NCBI RefSeq assembly: GCF_000720255.1
Contig: NZ_JOJE01000028.1
Coordinates: forward strand, 53,075-117,074
Reading direction: 5' to 3'
Length of the DNA stretch: 64,000 bases
Source of the DNA: Streptomyces griseus subsp. griseus
Lineage (GTDB): Bacteria > Actinomycetota > Actinomycetes > Streptomycetales > Streptomycetaceae
A program made the translations under genes and the position numbers. Within the stretch, counting starts at the first letter, position 1. Each line of letters starts with the position of its first letter. Below, one piece after another: positions 51,171 through 62,000 of this stretch. The notes under the pieces were generated by a model. It did not search any database and was not told where the DNA came from. It saw only the letters and a program-made list of their open reading frames with translations.

Positions 51171-52721
51171 GTGAGCTTCGGCCCGCCGCCTTCCATGTAC
51201 ACCCAGTCCACCGTCTCGGCGGACCAGCAGCGCAGACGGAAGAGGCGCAGGACACTGCTCGGCGCGGTGGCCGCCGTCGCGACGGCCGCGCTGGGCGCCG
51301 GTGCTCTGCTGGTCTCCGGTGTCCTGGACCAGGACCCGAAGAAGCCGGCCGAGCCGCTGGCCGGCGCCCACCAGGGCCGCCTCGACGTCCGCGAGACGGT
51401 CGAGAAGCGGCCCGCGAGCACCACCGGCACCATGGGCTTCCGCTTCTCCACCGACGACATGAGCGCGGGCGAGCAGTACGAGCTGCCCGGCATGTGGGCC
51501 ACGGACAGGATCCTCGCCAAGGGCATCAACCGCACCGTCGTCGGCCTCCCCGTCGGCACCGACGCCTCAGTCGGCGACGAGAAGTGGAAGCTCCGGCTGT
51601 CCGGCCCGATCTGCGGCTACACCAACCACGTCACCGGCGAGAACCGCACCGCGGTGCTGTTCAAGGGGAAACCGGACGAGCACGCGCTCTGCGACCACGT
51701 GGCCTTCTTCGACCTCGACGACGGCCGGAAGATCTGGCAGCACGAGATACCCGTCTCCGGCGTCGGCGACAGCGAGGAGGTCCCGGAGAACGACGCCCTC
51801 CAGGACGATCCGAGCGTGACCCTGACCCGCGGCACCGTCGCCGTGACCTGGGGCGGCGGTTCGGACGCGTACGACATGGACCACGGCCGCAGGCTGTGGC
51901 GCACCAAGGCCACCGGCAACTGCGGTGACGACGGCGCCGCCGGCGGAGGTGCCCTGTTCATCCGGGTCTCGTGCTGGCACGACGGCAAGCCCACCGACTC
52001 CTGGGAGTCCCTCACCTACAAGGTGCGCGCGGTCGACCCGAGGACCGGCCGGACCAAGTGGACGTACTCCGCCGCGACCGGCGTGCGCGACGTCAAGGTG
52101 CCGTCCACCGACCCGGCTGTCCTCGCCGTCGCGGCCGGTGACACCGGCTACACCGAACTGCTCTCGCTGGACGGCAAGGGCAAGAACCGCGCCACCATCC
52201 GGCTCCAGAACGGGCAGTACGTCGGCGAGTGCACCGACGAAACCGACTACCTCCTCATCGACGACTGCCCGACGATGCCGGTCGGCGGCGGCCAGGTCTT
52301 CCTCCGGAGCAAGGACTCCGACGACGCCCTGCACCCCTCCAACTGGATCGTCGGCTTCGACCTGGCCACCGGCAACACCACGAAGAAGTTCGAGTCGGGC
52401 CCCAACGAGACGCTCCGCCCGATCCGCACCAGCGGCGGAAAGCTCCTCGCCCTGCGCCAGAGCAGCGACCGCATCGCGCCCATGGGACTGGTCAGCCTCG
52501 ACCCCGGGACGGGCGAGGAAACGCCGTACTTCTACTTCGGGCTGCCGCTGGAGGCCGAGAACTTCACGATCATCGACTCGAACGACGTCCTCGTACAGAA
52601 CGGCAGGCTCTACTTCGGCGCCCGGCGGGTCAGCGGTCCGGCCAAGCAGGGCCAGAAGGAGTGGACCCAGATGGTCCTGGGCATCGAGAGCGCGGCGCGC
52701 AAGGGCGGCCCGGCGCAGTGA
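51171..52721 (+). CDS. PQQ-like beta-propeller membrane-anchored protein
   Basis: A 516-residue protein. An Arg/Lys-rich N-terminus leads into one transmembrane helix (LLGAVAAVATAALGAGALLV, about residues 27-46). The rest is an extracytoplasmic domain with repeated beta-propeller-like blades, e.g. VDPRTGRTKWTYS and FDLATGNTTKKFE, as in PQQ/quinoprotein-like repeats. Cysteines at CGYTN, CDHVAF, NCGDDG and ECTDETD may pair. No enzyme active site was recognised. The gene lies next to eccD, and similar proteins occur beside Streptomyces ESX genes; the partner role is inference. Confidence 0.82.
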   Translation: MSFGPPPSMYTQSTVSADQQRRRKRRRTLLGAVAAVATAALGAGALLVSGVLDQDPKKPAEPLAGAHQGRLDVRETVEKRPASTTGTMGFRFSTDDMSAGEQYELPGMWATDRILAKGINRTVVGLPVGTDASVGDEKWKLRLSGPICGYTNHVTGENRTAVLFKGKPDEHALCDHVAFFDLDDGRKIWQHEIPVSGVGDSEEVPENDALQDDPSVTLTRGTVAVTWGGGSDAYDMDHGRRLWRTKATGNCGDDGAAGGGALFIRVSCWHDGKPTDSWESLTYKVRAVDPRTGRTKWTYSAATGVRDVKVPSTDPAVLAVAAGDTGYTELLSLDGKGKNRATIRLQNGQYVGECTDETDYLLIDDCPTMPVGGGQVFLRSKDSDDALHPSNWIVGFDLATGNTTKKFESGPNETLRPIRTSGGKLLALRQSSDRIAPMGLVSLDPGTGEETPYFYFGLPLEAENFTIIDSNDVLVQNGRLYFGARRVSGPAKQGQKEWTQMVLGIESAARKGGPAQ

Positions 52722-52725
52722 GCGC

Positions 52726-52749
52726 GGGGGCCGGCATACACCGGCCCCC
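52726..52749. terminator. Hairpin between convergent genes
   Basis: GGGGGCCGG (52726-52734) and CCGGCCCCC (52741-52749) form a 9-bp stem with loop CATACA, followed by TCTTGT. It lies between the beta-propeller gene and the convergent DUF397 gene. Confidence 0.75.
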
Positions 52750-52754
52750 TCTTG

Positions 52755-53048
52755 TCACTCCGTCGTGAGCCCGCCGTCGTGCGGTGCCGGTTCCAAGTCG
52801 AACTCCCCGTCCCGAGCCCCCAGCACGAACGCCCGCCACTCCGCCTCCGTGTACCGCAGCACGGTGCCCGGGTCGAGCGACGACCGCATGGCCACCGCGC
52901 CGTCGGGAAGATAGGCGATCTCGACCCGCTCCTCGTGCTCCTCCGTGCCCGGCGCGCACAGCCACTCGACGCCGGAGATGTCGAGCGCGTACAGCTCGTC
53001 CCGCTCCCGCTCCTTGCGCGCCTTGGTCTCCGCTTCCGTCTCCGCCAT
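52755..53048 (-). CDS. DUF397 domain protein
   Basis: A 97-residue protein of the DUF397 family that abounds in Streptomyces, usually paired with XRE-family regulators. The hallmarks are an N-terminal acidic part, VEIAYLPDGAVAMRSSLDPG, and LRYTEAEWRAFVLGARDGEFDLEP. ATG at 53048 is used; the frame extends upstream only as non-conserved sequence. No XRE gene lies beside it here, so this is a stand-alone copy. Function unknown. Confidence 0.88.
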   Translation of the reverse strand: MAETEAETKARKERERDELYALDISGVEWLCAPGTEEHEERVEIAYLPDGAVAMRSSLDPGTVLRYTEAEWRAFVLGARDGEFDLEPAPHDGGLTTE

Positions 53049-53321
53049 GCCCCAGCGACCCCTTCCCGACGTCAGAACGATCCGAGCGCTCACCCTAGTG
53101 GCCTCCCGCGTGCCCGCCGGGGGCTTCGCAGACCGGGGCGAAGGTGCCCACCAGGGCCTGGTACCCTGAGTGACGGCCGTTCGTGTACGCACCCCCGGAG
53201 CCCTTCGAGGACCGCTCTGGAGGCCGCGCCCAGCGGATCCCCGCCTCCCGAGTAACGGAAGTTCCCCCGAGACAAAGACCGGGGGCACTCGGTGGCCATT
53301 CAAAGACTACGAGGAGTACGC

Positions 53322-53609
53322 GTGTCGCTCGACGCCGCTACGAAGAAGCAGATCATCACCGAGTTCGGTACCAAGGAGGGCGACACCGGCTCCCCCGAGG
53401 TCCAGGTCGCGATGCTCTCGCGCCGTATCTCGGACCTGACCGAGCACCTCAAGACCCACAAGCACGACCACCACTCCCGTCGTGGTCTGCTGATCCTGGT
53501 CGGTCAGCGCCGCCGCCTGCTGCAGTACCTCGCCAAGAAGGACATCCAGCGCTTCCGTGCGCTGGTCGACCGCCTCGGCATCCGCCGTGGTGCCGCGGGC
53601 GCCAAGTAA
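53322..53609 (+). CDS. rpsO: 30S ribosomal protein S15
   Basis: S15 binds the central domain of 16S rRNA. The 95-residue product is standard length. The sequence [17 protein letters not shown] and [11 protein letters not shown] are diagnostic. GTG at 53322, with GAGGAG upstream, gives [12 protein letters not shown]; the frame extends upstream but not as protein. It is followed by a terminator hairpin and pnp, the classical rpsO-pnp arrangement. Confidence 0.97.
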   Translation: MSLDAATKKQIITEFGTKEGDTGSPEVQVAMLSRRISDLTEHLKTHKHDHHSRRGLLILVGQRRRLLQYLAKKDIQRFRALVDRLGIRRGAAGAK

Positions 53610-53618
53610 GACGCAGTG

Positions 53619-53656
53619 AAGGGAGCGGTTCCCGAAAGATCGGGGGCCGCTCCCTT
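53619..53656 (+). terminator. Hairpin after rpsO
   Basis: AAGGGAGCGG (53619-53628) pairs with CCGCTCCCTT (53647-53656), with an additional inner CCCG/CGGG pair, ending in TTTG. Likely partial terminator and processing site between rpsO and pnp. Confidence 0.85.
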
Positions 53657-53747
53657 TGCCGTGCGTGGTGATGGCGCACGGGGGGAAACGTGCGGAGTGT
53701 CACCCACGCTTTGTAGTGTGGTAGCACAACGCAATACGCACGACACA

Positions 53748-53803
53748 GATCACGTACCACTGATCACGTACCACGCATCACGTACGACAGATCATGTACG
53801 ACA
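53748..53803. repeat. Four iterated ~14-bp GATCACGTAC repeats before pnp
   Basis: Four tandem units based on GATCACGTACCAC (53748-53761, 53762-53776, 53777-53789, 53790-53803). They lie between the rpsO terminator and the pnp start. They could be an iterated protein binding site or part of the pnp promoter; this is not shown. Confidence 0.85.
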
Positions 53804-53832
53804 GTGAACGAGGAGAAGCGCGCCTAGCCGCC

Positions 53833-53894
53833 GCCGGTCCTCGGTAGTGGCCCCCGGGCGTTCGAGCCCCGGGTGCTTCGATCGAAGACCGGCC
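53833..53894 (+). promoter_or_regulatory. Long imperfect hairpin in the pnp leader
   Basis: GCCGGTCCTCG (53833-53843) can pair with CGAAGACCGGC (53884-53894), with an inner CCCGGG/CCCGGG stem. In S. coelicolor the rpsO-pnp intergenic hairpin is an RNase III target that controls pnp expression. This hairpin, and the one after rpsO, are the candidates here; which one is cut is not known. Confidence 0.5.
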
Positions 53895-53983
53895 CGCACT
53901 GCACGGAGCGCTTCTCCGCCACCGTCCCCCTGCCACACGGGCAGCGCGGGACAAAAGACGACAAAGTAATGGAGAAAACGCTA

Positions 53984-56202
53984 GTGGAGAACGAGACCCA
54001 CTACGCCGAGGCCGTCATCGACAACGGCGTCTTCGGTACCCGCACCATCCGCTTCGAGACGGGCCGCCTGGCCAAGCAGGCCGCCGGCTCCGCCGTGGCG
54101 TACCTGGACGACGACACCATGGTGCTGTCGGCCACCACCGCCTCCAAGAACCCCAAGGACCAGCTCGACTTCTTCCCGCTGACGGTGGACGTCGAGGAGC
54201 GGATGTACGCCGCCGGCAAGATCCCCGGCAGCTTCTTCCGCCGTGAGGGCCGCCCCTCCGAGGACGCCATCCTCACCTGCCGCCTCATCGACCGCCCGCT
54301 GCGCCCGTCCTTCAAGAAGGGCCTGCGCAACGAGATCCAGGTCGTCGCCACGATCATGGCGCTCAACCCCGACCACCTGTACGACGTCGTCGCGATCAAC
54401 GCCGCGTCCGCGTCCACGCAGCTGGCCGGCCTGCCCTTCTCCGGCCCGATCGGCGGCGTCCGCGTCGCGCTGATCAACGGCCAGTGGGTGGCCTTCCCGA
54501 CGCACTCCGAGCTCGAGGACGCCGTCTTCGACATGGTCGTCGCGGGCCGCGCCCTGGAGGACGGCGACGTCGCGATCATGATGGTCGAGGCCGAGGCCAC
54601 CGAGAAGACCATCCAGCTGGTCAAGGGCGGCGCCGAGGCGCCGACCGAGGAGGTCGTCGCCGCCGGTCTGGAAGCCGCGAAGCCCTTCATCAAGGTGCTC
54701 TGCAAGGCCCAGGCCGACCTCGCCGCGAAGGCCGCCAAGCCGACCGGCGAGTTCCCGATCTTCCTCGACTACCAGGACGACGTCCTGGAGGCGCTGTCCG
54801 CCGCCGTCCGCCCCGAGCTCGCGCAGGCGCTGACCATCGCGGGCAAGCAGGAGCGCGAGTCCGAGCTGGACCGCGTCAAGGCGCTCGCCGCCGAGAAGCT
54901 CCTGCCGGAGTTCGAGGGCCGCGAGAAGGAGATCTCCGCCGCGTACCGCTCGCTGACCAAGCAGCTGGTCCGCGAGCGCGTGATCAAGGAGAAGAAGCGC
55001 ATCGACGGCCGTGGCGTCACGGACATCCGTACGCTCGCCGCCGAGGTCGAGGCCATCCCGCGGGTGCACGGTTCCGCGGTGTTCGAGCGTGGCGAGACCC
55101 AGATCCTGGGCGTCACCACCCTCAACATGCTCCGCATGGAGCAGCAGCTGGACACCCTCTCCCCGGTGACCCGCAAGCGCTACATGCACAACTACAACTT
55201 CCCGCCGTACTCGACCGGCGAGACCGGCCGCGTCGGCTCCCCGAAGCGCCGCGAGATCGGCCACGGCGCCCTCGCCGAGCGCGCCCTGGTGCCGGTCCTG
55301 CCGACGCGCGAGGAGTTCCCCTACGCGATCCGCCAGGTCTCCGAGGCGCTGAGCTCCAACGGCTCGACGTCCATGGGCTCGGTCTGCGCCTCCACCATGT
55401 CGCTGCTGAACGCCGGTGTGCCGCTGAAGGCCCCGGTCGCCGGTATCGCCATGGGTCTGATCTCCCAGGAGATCGACGGCGAGACGCACTACGTCACCCT
55501 CACCGACATCCTCGGTGCGGAGGACGCCTTCGGCGACATGGACTTCAAGGTCGCCGGCACCAAGGAGTTCGTGACCGCCCTCCAGCTCGACACCAAGCTG
55601 GACGGCATCCCGGCCTCCGTCCTGGCCGCCGCCCTCAAGCAGGCCCGTGACGCCCGCCTCCACATCCTCGACGTGATGATGGAAGCGATCGACACGCCGG
55701 ACGAGATGTCCCCCAACGCCCCGCGGATCATCACCGTGAAGATCCCGGTCGACAAGATCGGTGAGGTCATCGGCCCCAAGGGCAAGATGATCAACCAGAT
55801 CCAGGAGGACACCGGCGCCGAGATCACGATCGAGGACGACGGCACCATCTACATCGGTGCCCAGGTCGGCTCGCAGGCCGAGGCCGCCCGCGCCACGATC
55901 AACGGCATCGCCAACCCGACCATGCCGGAGGTCGGCGAGCGCTACCTGGGTACGGTCGTCAAGACCACCACCTTCGGCGCGTTCGTGTCGCTGCTCCCCG
56001 GCAAGGACGGTCTGCTGCACATCTCGCAGATCCGCAAGCTGGCCGGCGGCAAGCGCGTGGAGAACGTCGAGGACGTGGTCGGCGTGGGCTCCAAGGTCCA
56101 GGTCGAGATCGCCGAGATCGACTCCCGCGGCAAGCTCTCCCTGATCCCCGTGATCGAGGGCGAGGAAGGCTCCGACGACGCGAAGAAGGACGACGGCGAC
56201 AA

Positions 56203-56206
<4 letters not shown>
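53984..56206 (+). CDS. pnp: Polynucleotide phosphorylase / guanosine pentaphosphate synthetase I
   Basis: PNPase degrades RNA 3' to 5' with phosphate and can extend RNA tails; in Streptomyces it was first named GPSI. The product is 740 residues with two RNase PH domains, a KH domain ([15 protein letters not shown]) and an S1 domain ([20 protein letters not shown]). GTG at 53984 is preferred to ATG at 53969 because GGAGA lies about nine bases before it and it yields the usual [11 protein letters not shown] start. The last four bases overlap the next gene (GTGA). Confidence 0.95.
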
Positions 56207-58361
<2,155 letters not shown>

Positions 58362-58371
58362 GCCGGACACC

Positions 58372-58815
58372 ATGCGCGCGAAGCTCTCCTACGGCCTCAC
58401 GGCCGCCGTCCTGGTCTTCTACTTCGTCCTGGTCGGCAGCCGCGGCGTCATGCTCATCCAGTCCGGCACGCTTCTGACCGTCACCTTCGGCGTGGCGGTG
58501 CTGATCCTGCCGGTCATCGGCGTCTGGTTCCTGTGGAAGAACACCCAGTTCGTCCGCAGGGCCAACGCCCTCGCCGCCGAACTCGACGCCGAGGGCGGTC
58601 TGCCCGTCGACGAGCTGAAGCGCACCGCCGGCGGCCGTGTCGACCGCGACTCGGCCGACGAGGTCTTCGCCCGGCGCAAGGCCGAGACCGAGGCCGCCCC
58701 CGACGACTGGCGCACCTGGTTCCGCCTCGCCGTCGCCTACCACGACGCCCGCGACACCCCGCGCGCCCGCAAGGCGATGCAACGGGCGATCACCCTGCAC
58801 CAGACCTCGCACTGA
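58372..58815 (+). CDS. Small two-helix membrane protein with TPR-like tail
   Basis: A 147-residue protein with two transmembrane helices at the N-terminus (LTAAVLVFYFVLVG and VTFGVAVLILPVIGVWFLW). A cytoplasmic tail follows, containing the TPR-like segment WFRLAVAYHDARDTPRARKAM. It is ten bases downstream of dapB and probably in its operon. Conserved between dapB and thyX in Streptomyces from memory; function unknown. Confidence 0.85.
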   Translation: MRAKLSYGLTAAVLVFYFVLVGSRGVMLIQSGTLLTVTFGVAVLILPVIGVWFLWKNTQFVRRANALAAELDAEGGLPVDELKRTAGGRVDRDSADEVFARRKAETEAAPDDWRTWFRLAVAYHDARDTPRARKAMQRAITLHQTSH

Positions 58816-58845
58816 CCTGGTAGGAGCGTCCGGTCGCACAATTGC

Positions 58846-58881
58846 CCGGGGCCCGGTCCGCACACGCGGACCGGGCCCCGG
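58846..58881. terminator. 16-bp perfect hairpin between convergent genes
   Basis: CCGGGGCCCGGTCCGC (58846-58861) pairs with 58866-58881 around the loop ACAC. Shared terminator for the dapB operon and the minus-strand PH-domain gene. Confidence 0.9.
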
Positions 58882-58900
58882 CACATCTGCCACCTCGCGA

Positions 58901-59455
58901 TCAACCCTGTCGGTACTCGTCGGCCCAGGCCTCCAGCGAGTCCGCCGCCCGGTCGAACGCCGAAGGCCGCGCCAGGAAGTCCGCGCCGTGCGTGGTCAGC
59001 AACGGCAGCACGTCCTGAGCGGAGCCCTCCCTGCGGACGAGCGTCAGCGCCTGCCCCTGAACCGTGCGCGGCAGACCGAGCCAGCGCACCGGCTGCTGCA
59101 CGGTGCGCACGGCCGCGACCCGGTTCCAGGGCACCGTCCGCGTGACGAAGAAGCCCACCTGGCGCAGTCCGCGCGCGCTGACCCACACGCCCATGCGCAG
59201 CAGCCGCAGGGAGGCGGCGATGACCACCAGCGCGACACCGAACACCACACCGCCCTCGGCCGACGTGCCGGTCAGCGCGATGATGACGGCGGCGAACAGC
59301 ACGTACGACGCGAGCAGGAGCCACAGCGCCGCCACGCCCACGCGCCACGGGCCGGGCCGGTAGGGGCGTCGCCAGCGGTCGTGGTCTTCGAAGGGCAACG
59401 CGACGTCGTCCGCTGCTTCGAATGCGCGGTCGGCCGTCAGGAAGGGCAGGGGCAC
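58901..59455 (-). CDS. Bacterial PH-domain membrane protein
   Basis: A 184-residue protein. Two hydrophobic helices (VGVAALWLLLASYVLFAAVI and VVFGVALVVIAASLRLLRMG) are followed by a bacterial PH-like domain (TRTVPWNRVAAVRTVQQP and LTLVRREG) on the cytoplasmic side. GTG at 59455 with GAGTGAGGA upstream is the likely start. Function unknown; related proteins occur next to thyX in Streptomyces. Confidence 0.82.
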   Translation of the reverse strand: MPLPFLTADRAFEAADDVALPFEDHDRWRRPYRPGPWRVGVAALWLLLASYVLFAAVIIALTGTSAEGGVVFGVALVVIAASLRLLRMGVWVSARGLRQVGFFVTRTVPWNRVAAVRTVQQPVRWLGLPRTVQGQALTLVRREGSAQDVLPLLTTHGADFLARPSAFDRAADSLEAWADEYRQG

Positions 59456-59567
59456 GGCTGGTCCTCACTCAATCCATGCATGGGCTGTGCCCGGTGAGGT
59501 TATCCGCCTGTGTCCCCGCTCACCACTTCCGGGGGTCCGTCCGAGTCAGTGGAGGACCCGTGGCGGT

Positions 59568-59807
59568 TCAGTGTCGCTGGGACGCCTGTGACTGCTGCGT
59601 CTGCGAGGTGGAGTGGTCGATCGACAGCGACGGCATCCCGACCACCAGGGATCCCACCAGCGCGGCGACGATCGTGAGTCCCAGCAGCCAACGACCGGCT
59701 ATCTGACTCATCGACGCCCGCTCGGGCGGTGGGGGAGTGACATTGCTGCGGAACCTGTCGGCCTCGGCGACAAAGGCAAACGGAACGGGTTCGCGCCGAC
59801 GGTACAT
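59568..59807 (-). CDS. Small single-pass membrane protein
   Basis: A 79-residue protein. ATG at 59807 gives MYRRREPVPFAF with GAGAGGAGCAG upstream. One transmembrane helix (LLGLTIVAALVGSLVVGM) follows a Pro-rich segment, and the rest is Ser/Gln-rich. It is divergent from thyX. The frame is open further upstream across the palindrome, but that part is not protein-like. Function unknown. Confidence 0.7.
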   Translation of the reverse strand: MYRRREPVPFAFVAEADRFRSNVTPPPPERASMSQIAGRWLLGLTIVAALVGSLVVGMPSLSIDHSTSQTQQSQASQRH

Positions 59808-59839
59808 CGGGGTCCTGCTCCTCTCTGGACTTGTGTGGC

Positions 59840-59857
59840 GGGACTCGAACGAGTCCC
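59840..59857. promoter_or_regulatory. 18-bp palindrome upstream of the small membrane protein
   Basis: GGGACTCGAACGAGTCCC is an 8-bp perfect inverted repeat with a 2-base centre, about 33 bases before the divergent start at 59807. It fits an operator. It also resembles the 3' end of a tRNA by chance (see rejected items). Confidence 0.4.
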
Positions 59858-60020
59858 TCTCACCAACACAGACGAGCGAGTGCCCCAAACGGTGCCCGCT
59901 TGCCCCGAATTCACAGAAGTTCACCAAAGATGTCGGGGCCCGGCACCGAACGCCCCGATGTCAGTGCCGGGCCGTAGAGTGGGCGCGCCCCACAGAAGCG
60001 ATGGAAGGACCCCGCGAGCC

Positions 60021-60761
60021 GTGACCGACACACCCGCCGACGACCCGAAGCCCAGCTTCCGCAGTGACGTCTCCGTCGAGCTGGTCAAGCACAGCGCGGC
60101 CGACTCCGACGTGCTGTGGGCCGCCCGCGTCTCGACCGCCGGCGAGCAGTCCCTGGACGAGCTGAAGAAGGACCCGGAGCGCTCCAAGGGCCTGATCAAC
60201 TACCTGATGCGGGACCGGCACGGCAGCCCCTTCGAGCACAACTCGATGACCTTCTTCATCAGCGCCCCGATCTTCGTGTTCCGCGAGTTCATGCGCCACC
60301 GCGTGGGCTGGTCCTACAACGAGGAGAGCGGCCGCTACCGCGAGCTCCAGCCGGTCTTCTACGTCCCCGACGAGTCCCGCAAGCTCGTCCAGGAGGGCCG
60401 TCCCGGCAAGTACGTCTTCGTGGAGGGCACCCAGGCCCAGCAGGAGCTGGTCGGCCGGGTCATGGAGGACTCCTACCGCCAGGCCTACGAGTCCTACCAG
60501 GAGATGCTTGCCGCGGGCGTCGCCCGCGAGGTCGCCCGCGCGGTCCTGCCGGTCGGACTGTTCTCCTCGATGTACGCCACCTGCAACGCCCGCTCCCTCA
60601 TGCACTTCCTCGGCCTGCGCACCCAGCACGAGCTCGCGAAGGTCCCCTCCTTCCCGCAGCGGGAGATCGAGATGGTCGGCGAGAAGATGGAGGCCGAGTG
60701 GGCCCGGCTCATGCCGCTCACCTACGCCGCGTTCAATGCCAACGGTCGGGTCGCGCCGTAG
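60021..60761 (+). CDS. thyX: Flavin-dependent thymidylate synthase
   Basis: ThyX makes dTMP from dUMP using FAD and methylene-THF. The 246-residue product carries the signature RHR with following SGRY (RHRVGWSYNEESGRY). GTG at 60021 is chosen because it gives the usual MTDTPADDP N-terminus. Competing hairpins (TCGGGGC/GCCCCGA and GGCCCGGCAC/GTGCCGGGCC) lie between 59933 and 59973, before a TAGAGT -10-like hexamer at 59974. Confidence 0.96.
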   Translation: MTDTPADDPKPSFRSDVSVELVKHSAADSDVLWAARVSTAGEQSLDELKKDPERSKGLINYLMRDRHGSPFEHNSMTFFISAPIFVFREFMRHRVGWSYNEESGRYRELQPVFYVPDESRKLVQEGRPGKYVFVEGTQAQQELVGRVMEDSYRQAYESYQEMLAAGVAREVARAVLPVGLFSSMYATCNARSLMHFLGLRTQHELAKVPSFPQREIEMVGEKMEAEWARLMPLTYAAFNANGRVAP

Positions 60762-60859
60762 CGCAGATCGTTCCCCGCCCGGTACTGATGTACGGATCAG
60801 CCGCTTGAAGTGTCCGTATTGCGGCATTTAGAGAAGTTCATCTAGCCTGATCGAACGGA

Positions 60860-60897
60860 CCCGGCACTGCTTGAACCCCCGAGCAGGCAGTGCCGGG
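60860..60897 (+). terminator. Hairpin after thyX
   Basis: CCCGGCACTGC (60860-60870) pairs with GCAGTGCCGGG (60887-60897); the loop is 16 bases. It ends thyX transcription before dapA. Confidence 0.8.
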
Positions 60898-60971
60898 CTC
60901 CATCTTTGTCCTGACTTTTCACACCCCCCCACGGGCAGACCCCGCGTTGCGCAACGAGTAGCGTGTAACCC

Positions 60972-61871
60972 ATGGCTCCGACCTCCACTCCGCAGACCCC
61001 CTTCGGGCGGGTCCTCACCGCCATGGTCACGCCCTTCACGGCGGACGGCGCACTCGACCTCGACGGCGCTCAGCGGCTCGCCACCCACCTGGTGGACGCA
61101 GGCAACGACGGCCTGATCATCAACGGCACCACCGGTGAGTCCCCCACCACCAGCAACGCGGAGAAATCGGACCTCGTACGAGCCGTCCTGGAGGCAGTCG
61201 GAGACCGCGCCCACGTCGTGGCCGGTGTCGGCACCAACGACACCCACCACAGCATCGAGCTGGCGCGCGCGGCGGAGACGGTGGGCGCACACGGCCTCCT
61301 GGTCGTCACGCCGTACTACAACAAGCCCCCGCAGGAGGGCCTGTACCGGCACTTCAAGACCATCGCCGACGCCGCCGAGCTGCCGGTCATGCTCTACGAC
61401 ATCCCCGGTCGCAGCGGCGTCCCGATCAACACCGAGACGCTCGTCCGCCTCGCCGAGCACCCACGCATCGTCGCCAACAAGGACGCCAAGGGCGACCTCG
61501 GCCGCGCCAGCTGGGCCATCGCCCGGTCCGGCCTCGCCTGGTACTCCGGCGACGACATGCTGAACCTGCCGCTGCTCTCCGTGGGCGCCGTCGGCTTCGT
61601 CTCGGTCGTCGGCCACGTCGTCACTCCGGATCTGCGCGCCCTCGTCGACGCGTTCGTCTCCGGCGACGTCCAGAAGGCCACCGAGATCCACCAGAAGCTG
61701 CTCCCCGTCTACACCGGCATGTTCCGCACCCAGGGCGTCATGACGACGAAGGCCGCGCTCGCCCTCCAGGGCCTGCCCGCCGGCCCGCTGCGCGCCCCGA
61801 TGGTGGAACTCACGCCCGAGGAGACCGAGCAGCTCAAGATCGATCTTGCCGCCGGCGGGGTACAGCTCTGA
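60972..61871 (+). CDS. dapA: 4-hydroxy-tetrahydrodipicolinate synthase
   Basis: DapA condenses pyruvate and aspartate semialdehyde, the first committed step of lysine/DAP synthesis. The 299-residue TIM-barrel product has the Schiff-base lysine K170 (VANKDAKGD), catalytic Y142 (LYDIPGRSG) and NGTTGE at residues 51-56. ATG at 60972 is used. The gene is followed by rnj after 129 bases, the actinobacterial dapA-rnj order. Confidence 0.96.
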   Translation: MAPTSTPQTPFGRVLTAMVTPFTADGALDLDGAQRLATHLVDAGNDGLIINGTTGESPTTSNAEKSDLVRAVLEAVGDRAHVVAGVGTNDTHHSIELARAAETVGAHGLLVVTPYYNKPPQEGLYRHFKTIADAAELPVMLYDIPGRSGVPINTETLVRLAEHPRIVANKDAKGDLGRASWAIARSGLAWYSGDDMLNLPLLSVGAVGFVSVVGHVVTPDLRALVDAFVSGDVQKATEIHQKLLPVYTGMFRTQGVMTTKAALALQGLPAGPLRAPMVELTPEETEQLKIDLAAGGVQL

Positions 61872-61946
61872 CATCGGACTTCACAACTGAATACGCGGGC
61901 CACCGGTGCCCGCACACCACAACGACAACTGCTTCTGCACGAACGT

Positions 61947-61985
61947 CATGCGCGCCACGTGCCCGACCGGTACGTGGCGCGCATG
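61947..61985 (+). promoter_or_regulatory. 14-bp hairpin just upstream of the rnj ribosome binding site
   Basis: Bases 61947-61960 pair perfectly with 61972-61985 (CATGCGCGCCACGT type) around an 11-base loop, six to ten bases before GAGGAGAG. An upstream in-frame ATG (61983) lies in its right arm. The position suits post-transcriptional control of RNase J; that is inference. Confidence 0.6.
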
Positions 61986-62000
61986 GTTGAGGAGAGTCTT

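Noticed and set aside
59831..59905. tRNA-like sequence on the minus strand (ends GGACTCGTTCGAGTCCC then GCCACA)
   Set aside because: The T-arm would need an 8-base loop, there is no D-arm AGTTGG-type sequence, no anticodon stem and no pairing acceptor 5' strand.
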